A stretch of DNA of 64,000 bases from IDS-8 sp035304345. Its GTDB lineage: Bacteria; Pseudomonadota; Gammaproteobacteria; Steroidobacterales; Woeseiaceae. The stretch covers positions 1 to 64,000 of the forward strand of contig DATGQE010000021.1 of the NCBI GenBank assembly GCA_035304345.1, given 5' to 3'. A model generated the notes under the pieces. It saw only the letters and a list, made by a program, of their open reading frames with translations, did no database searches and had not been told where the DNA came from. The position numbers were made by a program, and so were the translations under genes. Shown one piece after another: positions 1 to 11,162 of this stretch. Position 1 is the stretch's first letter; every line of letters begins with the position of its first letter.

Positions 1-3000
1 CCGAGCTCCCCGAGCTTGTCCAGCACCTGCCGGGTCTCGACGCGCTCGGCGATGGTCTCGATGCCCATGGCGCGCCCGACCTCGTTGATCGCGCGCACCA
101 TGCTTTCGTCGACGCTGTCGTCCGCCACGTTGCGGATGAACTGGCCGTCGATCTTGAGGTAATCGACCGGCAGGTTCTTGAGGTAGGTGAACGACGACAG
201 GCCGCTGCCGAAGTCGTCCAGCGAGAACTTGCAGCCGAGCTTCTTCAGCGACTGCATGAAGTGGATGACGCGCGACAGATTGGAGATCGCCGCCGTCTCC
301 GTGATCTCGAAGCAGATCGCGCCCTGCGGCAGTTTCTGCTTGCCGAGCTCGTCCACCACGAACTCGAGGAAACGGTCCTCGCTCAGCGACGTGCCGGACA
401 GGTTGATGGCGAGCGTGAAGCGCGCCTGCGCGCCCGGGGGCCGGCGGTCGGCGAGATGCGTGAGCGCCTCGCGGATCACCCAGCGATCGAGCATCGACAT
501 GAGGTTGTAGCGTTCGGCGGCCGGGATGAACTGGTCGGGGTTGACGAGCTCGCCGTCCTCGTCGCGCATGCGCAAGAGGAGCTCGTAATGCGCGGGGCCG
601 TGGCGCGGCTGGCCACCGATCGCGATGATCGGCTGGTAGAACAGCTCCAGGCGCCCCTCCTCGACCGCGCTCGTGATCCGCGACACCCACTTCATTTCCT
701 CGTGGCGCATGGACACGTCGCTCTGCTGGTAGACGTGGACCTGGTTGCGGCCCATGTCCTTCGCGGAGTAACAGGCGACGTCCGCGGAGCTCATCAGGCT
801 CGCGACGCTCGGGCTCTCGTCGTCGATCATGACGACGCCGATCGAGCAACGCACGCTGGTGAAGGCCTCCTGCCACGTGAAACGATGCGCCTCGACCGCG
901 CTGCGGATCGCCTCCGCGACTTCGATAGCCCGCTCCTCGCTGCAGCGTTCGAGCAGGATGCCGAACTCGTCGCCGCCGAGGCGCGCGACCACGTCGTTCG
1001 AGCGCAGCCGCGCCTGCACGAGCTCCGAGATCTGGCGCAGCAGCTCGTCGCCGGCGGTGTGGCCGAACGTGTCGTTGACGACCTTGAACTGGTCGAGGTC
1101 GAGGTACAGGAGCGCGTGGCGCAGCCCTTTCTTGTGGGCGCCGTCGAGGGCCGCGACGAGCCGGTTCTCGAACTCGCGACGATTGATGAGGCCGGTCAGC
1201 GAGTCGTGCGAAGCCTGGTAGGAAAGCTGCCGGAACAGGCGCGACTCGCGGCTGACGTCGTGGAACACCATCACCGCGCCGATGATGTTGCCGATACGGT
1301 CGCGGATCGGGGCGGCGGAATCCTGGATCGGCACCTCGTGCCCGGCCTGGTTGATGAGCACGGAGTTCTCGGCCAGCGCGATCACGCGGCCCTCCCGCAG
1401 GCAGCGGAGCACGGGGTTCTCCACCGGCGCGCGCGTGTGCTCGTTGACGATCATCATGATCTCGTTGATCGGCTTGCCGCGCGCATTGCGGATTTCGAGG
1501 CCCGTGAGGTCCTGGGCGACCGGGTTGATGTAATCGACACGGCCTTCCGCATCGGTGGTGATGACGCCGTCACCGATGGACTGAAGCGTTACCTGCGCCC
1601 GCTCCTTCTCCTCGAAGATGCGGGTCTCGGCCATCTTGCGTTCCGTGATGTCCGTGATCGTGCCTTCGTGCGCGACGATGTTTCCGTCGTCGTCGTAGAT
1701 CGCGCGCGAGTTCTCGAGGACGACGATCTCGGAGCCGTCCTTGCGACGCAGGCGGTACTCGAAGTTGCGCACGTACCCCTGCGCCTCGAGGCGTGCGAAC
1801 ACGCGCTCGCGGTCGATCGGGTTGACGTACAGCATCGTCGTGCGGCCGATGCTGGCGAGGTCCTCCGCACTGTCGTAACCCAGCATCTTCACGAGCGCCG
1901 GGTTGACCGCGATGATCTCGCCCTCCCGCGAGGTGATGTAAACGCCGTCCACCACGTTCTCGAACAGGCCGCGGTAGCGCGCTTCGCTGGTCACGAGGCG
2001 CTCCTCGTCGATCCGCCGCTTGATGGCGATACCCGCGAGCCGCGCGAGCCGTCCCAGCCGGTCGAGCTCGTCCGTGGTCGGCCGGCGCGCTGCCTCGACG
2101 TAGACGTCCAGCGTGCCGATCACCCGATCCGCCTGGCCGGAAAGCGGGAACGACCAGACGGCCGCGAGCCCCTGCTCGGCGGCGGCCTGGCGGATCGGCG
2201 CCGAGCCGCGGTCCTCGGCGATGCTCACCACGATCTTCTCGCGGCCGGCGTGCGCCGCCGCGCCGCAGGCGAGCGAGGTGCTCGCGATCGGGACGCGCAC
2301 CAGGAGCTCTTGCAAGCCTTCCTTGAGCGCCGGGCCCTGCAGCAGGCTCAGCGTCTCCTCCGACGAATCGCGGCCCATGACGGCGGCACGCAGGCCGTCG
2401 CCGATCTTCTCGACGCAGCGGCAAATCGACCTCAGCGTGCGATCGAACGGCGCGCTCGAGGCGATCATCTCCAGGATCTTGTTCTGCGCGAACGCGAGCT
2501 CGTCGTTGCGCTTGCGCTCGGTGATGTCGGTGATGCTGACGCGAATGAGGCGGCGGCCGCGCGCGGGCAGCCGGCTGAAGCGCACCTCGCACGGGAACTC
2601 GCGGCCGTTCGCGTCCATGTGCAGCCATTCGAACGTGGGGTGCTCGCCGTTCAGCGCCCGGTCGATCAGGCCGCGCTTGATGCCGAAGGACGGCTGCCCG
2701 TCGGGCTGCATCTTCGGGCTCAGCGCCTGCGGCCCCACCGACAGCAGCCGGGCGCGGGACAGGTTGAAGAGCTGGCAGGCAATGCTGTTCGCATCGCAAA
2801 AGCGATTCGTGTCGACGTCGAGCACGACGATCGCTTCCGGCGCGTTCTCCACCAGCGCACGGTAGCGTTCCTCGTTCTCCTTCAGCGCCTTTTCCGCTTC
2901 CTTGCGCCCGGTGACGTCGCGCAGGCTGATCACGTAGACCTTGCCGGCGGCGGTCTCGAGGCTGCTCGCGTGGATCTCCGCGATGAACGACTCGCCGCTC

Positions 3001-3416
3001 GCCCGCGCCGCATCGACCTCGCCCCCGCTCAGGTCGGGCTGGGTGTCGTCGAGGTCGCTCATGAACGGCTGCAGGAACTCCTCCATCGTGCGGCCGCGGG
3101 CGGCGGGTAGGATGCTTTCGAGCGGCGCCCCGATGAGCAGGTCCTTCGGCATCCCGAAGTACCGCGAGCACACCTTGTTGCAGTTGCGGATGACGCCCTT
3201 GTCGCTCACCGAGAGCAACGCCTCGGTGACGCTGTCGAAGATCGCCTCGATGGGAGCGGAGGTGGTGGCCGCGGGGTTCAGCGTCGCGTGGGTGGCGGTC
3301 GCCTCCGTTTTGTCATAATGCTCCTCGACGGACCTGAGCAGGGCGAGGAGCTCACGGTGGTGCACACCGGAACGCTCGATTACGTCCTTGATCTTCTGTC
3401 GGAGCTCACGATCCAT
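1..3416 (-). CDS. c-di-GMP turnover protein, multi-PAS/GAF-GGDEF-EAL (3' end cut by window edge)
   Basis: Cytoplasmic signalling protein predicted to make and/or degrade cyclic di-GMP. From the ATG at 3416 I read a short helical N-terminus, two PAS domains (about residues 45-150 and 160-280), a GAF-like block (290-440), two more PAS domains (445-580, 590-700), a diguanylate cyclase domain with intact GGDEF at 814-818, and a phosphodiesterase domain. The EAL signature reads E-L-L (Glu945), but the downstream ITETA, DDFGSG and KIDGQF motifs remain, so metal binding looks preserved. No transmembrane helix is visible. The stop codon lies beyond position 1; about 1138 residues are present. Which activity dominates cannot be read from sequence. 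Two c-di-GMP riboswitches elsewhere in the window (13.5 and 51.6 kb) give this nucleotide plausible local targets. Confidence 0.93.
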   Translation of the reverse strand, partial: MDRELRQKIKDVIERSGVHHRELLALLRSVEEHYDKTEATATHATLNPAATTSAPIEAIFDSVTEALLSVSDKGVIRNCNKVCSRYFGMPKDLLIGAPLESILPAARGRTMEEFLQPFMSDLDDTQPDLSGGEVDAARASGESFIAEIHASSLETAAGKVYVISLRDVTGRKEAEKALKENEERYRALVENAPEAIVVLDVDTNRFCDANSIACQLFNLSRARLLSVGPQALSPKMQPDGQPSFGIKRGLIDRALNGEHPTFEWLHMDANGREFPCEVRFSRLPARGRRLIRVSITDITERKRNDELAFAQNKILEMIASSAPFDRTLRSICRCVEKIGDGLRAAVMGRDSSEETLSLLQGPALKEGLQELLVRVPIASTSLACGAAAHAGREKIVVSIAEDRGSAPIRQAAAEQGLAAVWSFPLSGQADRVIGTLDVYVEAARRPTTDELDRLGRLARLAGIAIKRRIDEERLVTSEARYRGLFENVVDGVYITSREGEIIAVNPALVKMLGYDSAEDLASIGRTTMLYVNPIDRERVFARLEAQGYVRNFEYRLRRKDGSEIVVLENSRAIYDDDGNIVAHEGTITDITERKMAETRIFEEKERAQVTLQSIGDGVITTDAEGRVDYINPVAQDLTGLEIRNARGKPINEIMMIVNEHTRAPVENPVLRCLREGRVIALAENSVLINQAGHEVPIQDSAAPIRDRIGNIIGAVMVFHDVSRESRLFRQLSYQASHDSLTGLINRREFENRLVAALDGAHKKGLRHALLYLDLDQFKVVNDTFGHTAGDELLRQISELVQARLRSNDVVARLGGDEFGILLERCSEERAIEVAEAIRSAVEAHRFTWQEAFTSVRCSIGVVMIDDESPSVASLMSSADVACYSAKDMGRNQVHVYQQSDVSMRHEEMKWVSRITSAVEEGRLELFYQPIIAIGGQPRHGPAHYELLLRMRDEDGELVNPDQFIPAAERYNLMSMLDRWVIREALTHLADRRPPGAQARFTLAINLSGTSLSEDRFLEFVVDELGKQKLPQGAICFEITETAAISNLSRVIHFMQSLKKLGCKFSLDDFGSGLSSFTYLKNLPVDYLKIDGQFIRNVADDSVDESMVRAINEVGRAMGIETIAERVETRQVLDKLGEL

Positions 3417-3827
3417 CAGCACCCCTGCCCTGGCATCGCCGGAACACTCCTGTTCCGGTGGGCCGCGCGATCCGCTGCCGCGCGTCCCGGCACGCGCCAC
3501 CGGGCGCGCGCAACCGCCCGGCGACGAACGCCGTCGCCCCGGCGGCCGGTTCGGCCGGTGCCCTCCCCGACAGGGCCCGGCGAAGCGTGCGCCACTCTAG
3601 GTTTTCCGGGGGCTCGCGGTCTGTGACGCGCCTCTAGAATCCGCAAAAAGTTGGGAATTAATTCCCGGAGCGTGTAACCACCTTATGGTAAATCGCCCGT
3701 AGCACGGGGGGATGGACCACATCGCCGCGTGCGCGGTGAAGGTTCGCGGGCGGGCTCGTGCACCGTCACGGGGCATCCCGCGGGGCGCAGTCCGCGGGAA
3801 AGGACGAGCGGGCGGGTTGCGTGCGCG
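3417..3827. other. Non-coding gap with a 14-bp perfect palindrome
   Basis: I see no gene here. It separates the start of the GGDEF-EAL gene from the end of a lipoprotein gene, so it should hold the promoter of the former. The only distinct structure is the perfect palindrome GGGAATTAATTCCC at 3653-3666, followed at 3677-3697 by an AT-richer stretch with a small imperfect inverted repeat around ACCTTATGGT. Either could be an operator. I cannot assign a -10/-35 pair with confidence. Confidence 0.5.
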
Positions 3828-4388
3828 TCAGCCTTCGTCGGCCGGCAGCGAGATTACCGTTTCGCCGCCGGGCTCCTGCTTCAGGATGCCCCCGGGCTCC
3901 TGCCGCGCCGGGCCCGCGCTCCCGACCTGGACGGGAATCGCGATCGAGCGCAGCAACGTGCCGTCGGCGGTGTCGACCTCGGCGGTGACGTTGAGGTAGA
4001 GCCGGCCCTCGCGCTGCGGCACGACGGTGACCTGGCGCACCGCCGGCTCGCGCTGGGTCACGCGCAGCGCGAGCTCGCGTGCCTGGGTATCGGGGAAGGT
4101 CATGCTTTGCGGGTCGAGGACGCGGTAGCTGAGCCTGACGGGCGCATCGCCCGAGGTGGCGCGCACGCGCACGTCGATCCCGACCGGCTGGCCCACGACC
4201 GGTGTGCCGATCACGTCGTAGTCGATGGCGATCGGTGCCGCCGGCTTGCCCGCGCTCGTCGCCGCGGCGGGCGCGGCCTCCTCGTCCGCGGATCCCGATC
4301 CCGCCGCCGGATCGTTCGTGGCGAGCGGATCGTCGTTGCAGCCGGCCAAAGCGAGGCAGGCCAGGACGGGCAGGATGGAAAATCGCAT
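3828..4388 (-). CDS. Small lipoprotein, unknown function
   Basis: Predicted 186-residue lipoprotein. The N-terminus has a basic start, a hydrophobic stretch and the lipobox LAGC, followed by Asn-Asp-Asp, so it is probably anchored in the envelope. The mature part begins with an Ala/Gly/Ser-rich linker and then a beta-rich domain of about 120 residues that I do not recognise. I chose the ATG at 4388 because GGAG sits nine bases upstream; the ATG at 4397 directly abuts that GGAG and cannot use it. It lies 15 bases downstream of the putative metalloprotease lipoprotein and is probably cotranscribed, which suggests a helper or partner role, but that is inference. Confidence 0.75.
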   Translation of the reverse strand: MRFSILPVLACLALAGCNDDPLATNDPAAGSGSADEEAAPAAATSAGKPAAPIAIDYDVIGTPVVGQPVGIDVRVRATSGDAPVRLSYRVLDPQSMTFPDTQARELALRVTQREPAVRQVTVVPQREGRLYLNVTAEVDTADGTLLRSIAIPVQVGSAGPARQEPGGILKQEPGGETVISLPADEG

Positions 4389-4403
4389 GCGCGTCATCTC
4401 CAG

Positions 4404-6176
4404 TCAGGAAGCCTCGGTGACCGTGACGTCGAAGCAGGTCCGGTCCGGGTAATCCGGGTGCGTGTCCGGGTCCGAGTAGCGGAACTCGGTCAGCGCCATC
4501 GCGTACTCGCCGGCCTGCAGCACGTTGGACGTTGTGAACACCTCCTGGTTCGCGTCGGGGCTGAACCCCTGCGGGTTCTCCCCGGGAACGGACGCATTCT
4601 GCACCTGCCCGTTCCGCAGGATCAGGATGTCGGGATCGCTCTGGTCACGGTCGTCGCCCGGGTCGTCCGGCGGCAGGCTCGCCACGTCCCGGGTACGGAT
4701 GTCGAAATGGAGCTGCGCCGGCCGCGTGAGGCTCATGCGCAGGAACCGGTGCGCCCCGAGCTTGTTGCCGTCGCCGCCGGCGTCCGTGTTGCGGCTCGAG
4801 CAGAGCACGTGCGTGGTGCCGTCGGGCGCGATCTCGGTGTACACCGGCAAGGCGTCGTCGCGCTGGCCCCCGTTCGATTCGTTCTCGCCGAAGGCCGAGG
4901 ACAGCGAAATGTCCGCTTCCTCGAGCAGCGCGTCGAGCAACGGCACGGCGGCCGGCTCGATCGTGCGCAGCGCCTCCGCGAACGAGAAGATGCTGGTGAA
5001 AGCGGGTGTCGTCGCCTGCGGCCCGGTCATCGCCGCGTGGATCGGCCCGAAACCGATGCTACCCGTGTCGGCGCCGTCGTCCTCGGTGTCCCACAGGTCG
5101 TACACGATCCTGAGCACCGAGATCTCGTTGAACCAGCCGGGCGTGCCGCCGCCGCCGCCTTCGATGTTGATGGGAAAGCCGCTCGTCAGCGTCGTGTCGC
5201 AATAGAGCGGATCGGCGAGCGCCATCCCCGACAGCGCGGTCGCCCAGCCCTCGCCGAAGGCGACCCGCATGTCGAGGGCATCGCCGAGCATGTGCGGACC
5301 GCCGATGCTGTCGGAGCGCGAGAACGTGTCCTCGTAGTAATGGCCCCATTCGTGCGCGACGACGTGCTCGTCGAACTCGTCGGGGTCGTCCAGGGCGCCG
5401 AGCAGGAAGAGCTGGCGCTGGCCGGGCCGGTAGTGCGAGGTGGCGATGTCGCCGTCGGCCACGTCGCCCTCGGCGGGCCGGTTGTCGGGGCTCCAGAAAA
5501 TGTCGAGCGGCGCGAACGTGGCCTCCGGCTCGGCCGAGAGCACGAGGCGGATGGCCGAGTACGCCGTGTCGAGGATCGCAAAAGGCGCCGCGGCGCGCGG
5601 CCCGACGTAGCTCGTGCCGCCCCACCCCGTGGCGGCGGTGACGTCCCGGGTCATGTCGCTCGTGCCGGAGTCGAAAGGCTCCGTGTCGAGAACGTACAAC
5701 GGACGCTGTGCCAAGGGTGCCGTGGTATTGCTCGTGTTGTCGCGGACCTCGACGTCCCACGCAGGCACGCCGGTGCGCTTCAGCTCGGCGCGGACCCGGA
5801 GATAGACGCGCGTATCGCGGTCCGCGGTCACGGCGAACGCGCCCGTCTCGTCGGTCACGACGCTGTCGAGCACGGCATCGTCGGCCTCGGCGAGGAGCTG
5901 GACCGTGGCCTGGCGGATCGGCCGGAGCTCCACCGCGGCGAAATCGCGGCCGCCGCAGGCGACGCGGGGCGGCGGGAACTGGTAGCGCGCCACCCCCGAG
6001 ATCGTGACCGGGGCCGAGGGGTTGCCGCCGCCGCCCGGACCGCCGCCCCCGCCCGGTGCGGGATCGGCGGTCCCGCCGCCGCCTCCCCCGCCCCCGCACG
6101 CGGGCAGCAGCACGCCGGCGGCGAAAAGCAGGAAGACCCGCCGGGCGGCACGCGGGAACGCGGATCTGGCGCACAT
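4404..6176 (-). CDS. Putative lipoprotein metalloprotease (gluzincin-like)
   Basis: 590-residue predicted lipoprotein. A hydrophobic signal ends in a Pro-Ala-Cys lipobox, followed by long glycine runs and a Pro/Gly linker. Residues 50-180 look like a carboxypeptidase-regulatory or beta-sandwich domain. The catalytic signature is HEWGH at 275-279 with a candidate third zinc ligand Glu309 in a GEGWA segment 29 residues later, the gluzincin pattern. The C-terminal 150 residues are Asp-rich and resemble a pre-peptidase C-terminal beta domain. The ATG at 6176 is preferred because the signal peptide begins there; the frame stays open upstream, but that extension is antisense to galE and lacks coding character. 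The substrate is unknown. It precedes and probably shares a transcript with the small lipoprotein. Confidence 0.78.
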   Translation of the reverse strand: MCARSAFPRAARRVFLLFAAGVLLPACGGGGGGGGTADPAPGGGGGPGGGGNPSAPVTISGVARYQFPPPRVACGGRDFAAVELRPIRQATVQLLAEADDAVLDSVVTDETGAFAVTADRDTRVYLRVRAELKRTGVPAWDVEVRDNTSNTTAPLAQRPLYVLDTEPFDSGTSDMTRDVTAATGWGGTSYVGPRAAAPFAILDTAYSAIRLVLSAEPEATFAPLDIFWSPDNRPAEGDVADGDIATSHYRPGQRQLFLLGALDDPDEFDEHVVAHEWGHYYEDTFSRSDSIGGPHMLGDALDMRVAFGEGWATALSGMALADPLYCDTTLTSGFPINIEGGGGGTPGWFNEISVLRIVYDLWDTEDDGADTGSIGFGPIHAAMTGPQATTPAFTSIFSFAEALRTIEPAAVPLLDALLEEADISLSSAFGENESNGGQRDDALPVYTEIAPDGTTHVLCSSRNTDAGGDGNKLGAHRFLRMSLTRPAQLHFDIRTRDVASLPPDDPGDDRDQSDPDILILRNGQVQNASVPGENPQGFSPDANQEVFTTSNVLQAGEYAMALTEFRYSDPDTHPDYPDRTCFDVTVTEAS

Positions 6177-6365
6177 GAGAGTTCCCCGGGGAGTGACGGC
6201 CGCCGGCGCGGCGACCCGATGTCTTGTGGATACTAGCGTCGGGCGACCGCAAAAGGGAATCGCCGACCGCGCCTTTCCCCCGGCCCCGCCGGGGACGACG
6301 CTGACTGCCGCATCCCGCCCGGTGGTATTGCTAGAATCGGCGCCCGTTTGAAGAAGGAGCCGGAC

Positions 6366-7373
6366 GTGGGCAAACGCAGCATCCTGGTCACCGGCGGTGC
6401 CGGCTACATCGGCAGCCACGTGGTCCGCCAGCTCGGCGAGGCGGGCGAGGACGTGGTGGTGCTCGACAACCTGTGCACCGGCTTCGCGGAGGCCGTCACG
6501 AGCGGCCGCCTGGTGGTCGGGGACACCGGCGACGCCGCGCTGCTCGAGCGCCTGTTCAGCGAGCACGACATCGACACCGTCATGCACTTCGCCGCCCACA
6601 CGATCGTGCCGGAATCGGTGGCGGATCCGCTCAAGTACTACGGCAACAACACGGCCAGCAGCCGCACGCTGCTGGCGGCCGCCGCCCGCCACGGCGTCCG
6701 GCACATCGTGTTCTCGTCCACGGCCGCGGTCTACGGCATTCCGCCGGACGGCCGCGCCGCGGAAGATTCGCCGACGGCGCCGATCAACCCGTACGGCAGC
6801 TCCAAGCTGATGACGGAATGGATGCTGCGCGACCTGGCGGCGGCCGGCGGGCCGGCGTACGTGTCGCTGCGCTACTTCAACGTCGCCGGCTGCGACCCGG
6901 GCGGCCGCATCGGCCAGTCGACCCCGAAAGCGACCCTGCTCGTCAAGGTCGCGTGCGAAGCGGCGGCGGGGCGCCGCGACCACGTGTCGGTGTTCGGCAC
7001 CGACTACCCGACACCGGACGGCACCGGGATCCGCGACTACATTCACGTCGAGGATCTCGCGACGGCGCACCTCGACGCGCTGTCCTACCTGCGCGACGGC
7101 GGCGCCCCGACGGTGCTGAACTGCGGGTACGGGCACGGTTACAGCGTGCGCGAGGTGCTGTCCGCCGTCGAACGGGCCAGCGGGGCGCCGCTCGACATTC
7201 GCGAAGCGCCGCGCCGCCCGGGAGACCCGCCGGTGCTGGTCGCGGTGGCCGAGCGCGTGCGCGACGTGCTCGGCTGGACGCCGCGCTACGACGATCTCGA
7301 CCTGATCGTCAGGACCTCCCTCGACTGGGAGCGGCGGCTCGCAGCCGGCGATCCCACGGTTTACGGCAGGTGA
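6366..7373 (+). CDS. galE: UDP-glucose 4-epimerase
   Basis: Interconverts UDP-glucose and UDP-galactose in the cytoplasm, supplying precursors for surface polysaccharide. The extended SDR fold is clear: the NAD-binding TGGAGYIG motif at residues 9-16, the FSSTAAVYG segment, and the catalytic Tyr143-x3-Lys147 pair in PYGSSK. At 335 residues it is of normal family length. I chose the GTG at 6366 because AAGGAG lies six bases upstream; a TTG 18 bases earlier sits before that site. It stands alone, divergent from the metalloprotease, and may serve the exopolysaccharide locus further downstream. Confidence 0.93.
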   Translation: MGKRSILVTGGAGYIGSHVVRQLGEAGEDVVVLDNLCTGFAEAVTSGRLVVGDTGDAALLERLFSEHDIDTVMHFAAHTIVPESVADPLKYYGNNTASSRTLLAAAARHGVRHIVFSSTAAVYGIPPDGRAAEDSPTAPINPYGSSKLMTEWMLRDLAAAGGPAYVSLRYFNVAGCDPGGRIGQSTPKATLLVKVACEAAAGRRDHVSVFGTDYPTPDGTGIRDYIHVEDLATAHLDALSYLRDGGAPTVLNCGYGHGYSVREVLSAVERASGAPLDIREAPRRPGDPPVLVAVAERVRDVLGWTPRYDDLDLIVRTSLDWERRLAAGDPTVYGR

Positions 7374-7497
7374 CGTACCGCGTCCCGCCACCGCCTGCCG
7401 GTTGTGCCGCAAGCGGCCGGCGGCACGCCGGAAATGGACCCTTCGGCCGCATTCGCAGTAGGATGATTTTCGCCGCGGAATCCGCGAGAGCCGGGAA

Positions 7498-8967
7498 ATG
7501 AGACTGCCCCGACCCCGATCCCTCAACGGCCTGATCCTGGTCGGCTTCGGTCTGGTGGCGCTGCCGCTCCTCGTCGCCGTCGTCTGGGCGCTGGTCAACC
7601 TCGACCGGCTCGCCAAGCAGAGCGAGGACCTGGTGGTGACGGGCGTCGCGACCGCCGCCAACAACCGCCAGCTCGCCCAGAACGTGGCGTCGCTCGAGCG
7701 GCTGGTGCGCCAGTACCTGCTGCTCCGCACGCCGGACAGCCTGTCGTTGCTCAAGCAGGACCTCGAAGCGCTCGAGGCCACGCTGGACGCGATCGCCCCG
7801 CTGGCGGCGCAGGCAAACGCGAGCGAGCTCGCCGCCGACATCCGGAACGAGGCGGTGCGCATCGTGGGCGGCCTGCCGGAGGACAACGTCAGCCCGGTCA
7901 ATACCGAGCAGACCATCGCGGAGTTCGCCGCCCTGCGCCAGGACGTGGCCCGCCTCAGCGTGACGCTCGACGGCTACATCGAGCAGGAGTTGAACGGGCT
8001 GCAGGCCAGCATCCGGCGGGCGCAGCAGATCTCCGCCTGGCAGACCGCCGCGCTCGTGCCGGGCACCGTGCTCCTGGTCCTGTTCTTCACCCTGCTGGTC
8101 GCGCGCCCGATCCGCCAGATCGACCGCGCGATCCGGCAGCTCGGGCAGAGCGGCTTCTCGAAATCGATCCAGGTCACCGGGCCGACCGACCTCGAGCGCC
8201 TCGGGCGCCAGCTCGACTGGCTGCGGATCCGGTTGCTCGAGCTCGCCCAGGAAAAGAACCGCTTCCTGCGCCACATGTCGCACGAGCTCAAGACACCGCT
8301 CGCCAACATCCGCGAGGGCACCGAGCTTTTGCTCGACGGCACGGTCGGGGAGCTCGCCAAGCCGCAGCGCGAAGTGACGGACATCCTGCGCGCCAACGGC
8401 ATCAAGCTGCAGCAGCTCATCGAGAACCTCCTGAGCTTCAGCGCGTGGCAGACGAAGAGCGAGGTGCTCACGCTGTCGGAGTACCCGTTGCGTGCGCAGA
8501 TCATCGACGTCGCCAAGGCGCAGCGGCTGGCACTCAAGAGCGGGCGGATCCACCTGCGGCTCGACATCGACGATTTCGTCGTGCGTGCCGACCAGGACAA
8601 GATGCGAACGGTGTTCGACAACCTGTTGTCGAACGCCGTCAAGTTCACGCCTCCCGGCGGTACGATCACCGTGCGTGCGACGCGTACTCCCCACAGTTTC
8701 ATGGTCGAATTCGCCGACACCGGCCCGGGAATACCGGAGGACGAAAGATCGCGCGTATTCGACGCGTTCTTCCAGGGGCGCCAGAAACAGGGGGGACACG
8801 TCGCGGGCACCGGAATCGGCCTTTCGGTGGTGCAGGAATGCGTGCAGGCTCATGACGGCACGGTCGAAATCGTCGATTCGGATGAATTCCCCGGCGCTCA
8901 CTTCCGCATCACGATTCCGCAGCAGCGTGTCGCACAGCCGGTGCAGAAGGTCGCCGCCAGTGCGTGA
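7498..8967 (+). CDS. glrK: Membrane sensor histidine kinase, GlrK/QseE family
   Basis: Inner-membrane sensor of a two-component system. A first transmembrane helix spans about residues 12-34, an all-helical periplasmic sensor follows, and a second helix lies near 182-204. Then come a HAMP linker, the dimerisation domain with phosphoacceptor His262 in HMSHELKTP, and a HATPase domain with N box (DNLLSNAVKF), DTGPGIP and GTGIGL motifs. Length 489 fits the family. The next two genes are a lipoprotein and a sigma-54 response regulator, the order of the GlrK-QseG-GlrR system of gammaproteobacteria, which is the main ground for the name. In enterobacteria this system responds to envelope conditions; the signal here is unknown. 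Confidence 0.88.
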   Translation: MRLPRPRSLNGLILVGFGLVALPLLVAVVWALVNLDRLAKQSEDLVVTGVATAANNRQLAQNVASLERLVRQYLLLRTPDSLSLLKQDLEALEATLDAIAPLAAQANASELAADIRNEAVRIVGGLPEDNVSPVNTEQTIAEFAALRQDVARLSVTLDGYIEQELNGLQASIRRAQQISAWQTAALVPGTVLLVLFFTLLVARPIRQIDRAIRQLGQSGFSKSIQVTGPTDLERLGRQLDWLRIRLLELAQEKNRFLRHMSHELKTPLANIREGTELLLDGTVGELAKPQREVTDILRANGIKLQQLIENLLSFSAWQTKSEVLTLSEYPLRAQIIDVAKAQRLALKSGRIHLRLDIDDFVVRADQDKMRTVFDNLLSNAVKFTPPGGTITVRATRTPHSFMVEFADTGPGIPEDERSRVFDAFFQGRQKQGGHVAGTGIGLSVVQECVQAHDGTVEIVDSDEFPGAHFRITIPQQRVAQPVQKVAASA

Positions 8968-9613
8968 CGGCCTCGTACTGTCGATGCGCATCGCCGCGCT
9001 GGCGCTGCTCGCGTCCGCCGCAGGCTGTGAATCGATGCGCGAGTGGATCGCGCGACGGGACGTGGAGCCCGTTCCGGCGACGGTTGCGGCGGACGAGGAG
9101 CCCGGTCCGTACGTACGCGAGATGTACGAGATCGCGAACGGCGACCCGGCCCGGCAGGCGGAAATCTTCGCGGATGCCGCCGCGGCTGCCGAGCTCACCC
9201 CGGACACGATGTCGCGTCTCCGGTTCGCACTGGTGCTCGCGATGCCGGGGCACCCGGGCAGCGATCCGCAGCGGGCGCAGGCCATGCTGCGCGAGTTGCT
9301 CGCCCGGCCCGAGCTTCTCACGCCGCTGGAGAAGTCGCTCGCGACGATCCACCTGCAGCTCGTCGAGGAGCAGCTCGTGCTCGGCAACGAAACCCGCCGC
9401 CTGCGGGCGCAGAACTCGCGGGCGGAGCGCAGCGAGGAAGCGGCGATCGCGCAGCGCATCGCGGCGGTCGAGGCGGAGAACCGCCGGCTGCGGCAATCGC
9501 TCGCCGAAGCGGAGCAGAAGCTCGAAGCGATCACCAACATCGAACGTTCGATTCGCGAGCAGTCCGGAAACAACGGAAACACCGGCGACGAAGGCACCGG
9601 CAATCAGCGTTGA
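8960..9613 (+). CDS. qseG: QseG-like lipoprotein of the GlrK/GlrR system
   Basis: 217-residue predicted lipoprotein. The signal ends in LLASAAGC, and the mature protein is mainly helical with a C-terminal coiled coil (about residues 130-200, rich in Glu, Arg, Ala and Gln). The GTG at 8960 overlaps the kinase stop by eight bases and has AGAAGG nine bases upstream; an ATG at 8984 is an alternative that still leaves a complete signal peptide. Position between kinase and regulator matches QseG, which in E. coli is an outer-membrane lipoprotein that interacts with the kinase. Sequence similarity to QseG is not obvious by eye, so the symbol rests largely on context. Confidence 0.72.
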   Translation: MRDGLVLSMRIAALALLASAAGCESMREWIARRDVEPVPATVAADEEPGPYVREMYEIANGDPARQAEIFADAAAAAELTPDTMSRLRFALVLAMPGHPGSDPQRAQAMLRELLARPELLTPLEKSLATIHLQLVEEQLVLGNETRRLRAQNSRAERSEEAAIAQRIAAVEAENRRLRQSLAEAEQKLEAITNIERSIREQSGNNGNTGDEGTGNQR

Positions 9614-9757
9614 TTGTCGCCATTCGTCGACAGGAAAACGCACAAAAAAGGCATGTGAGCGCGGCGTCGACCGGGTAGAATTCCCGGCCATGCCGGGCAC
9701 CGTACCTTCCGACCTGTCGTTGTTCCGCGGTGCCCCGAAGACGTTCCGGAGTCACGA

Positions 9758-11116
<1,359 letters not shown>

Positions 11117-11162
11117 GCGCGCCGGCGTCGCGGGGGCCGCGGCACGGGCGCGGCCGCCCGGC

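Noticed and set aside
261..3110. Long plus-strand open frame antisense to the GGDEF-EAL gene
   Set aside because: The sequence is Arg/Ala/Val/Asp-rich without a domain, a usual artefact of antisense reading in GC-rich DNA. The minus strand gives a full PAS-GGDEF-EAL protein.
6010..6100. Simple GC repeat or slipped-strand phase-variable tract
   Set aside because: It encodes the glycine-rich linker of the metalloprotease lipoprotein and is interrupted by other codons. No evidence of variability can be seen in one sequence.
6177..7916. N-terminal extension of the metalloprotease frame
   Set aside because: The frame stays open upstream but runs antisense to galE and part of the kinase gene, while a clear signal peptide begins at 6176.
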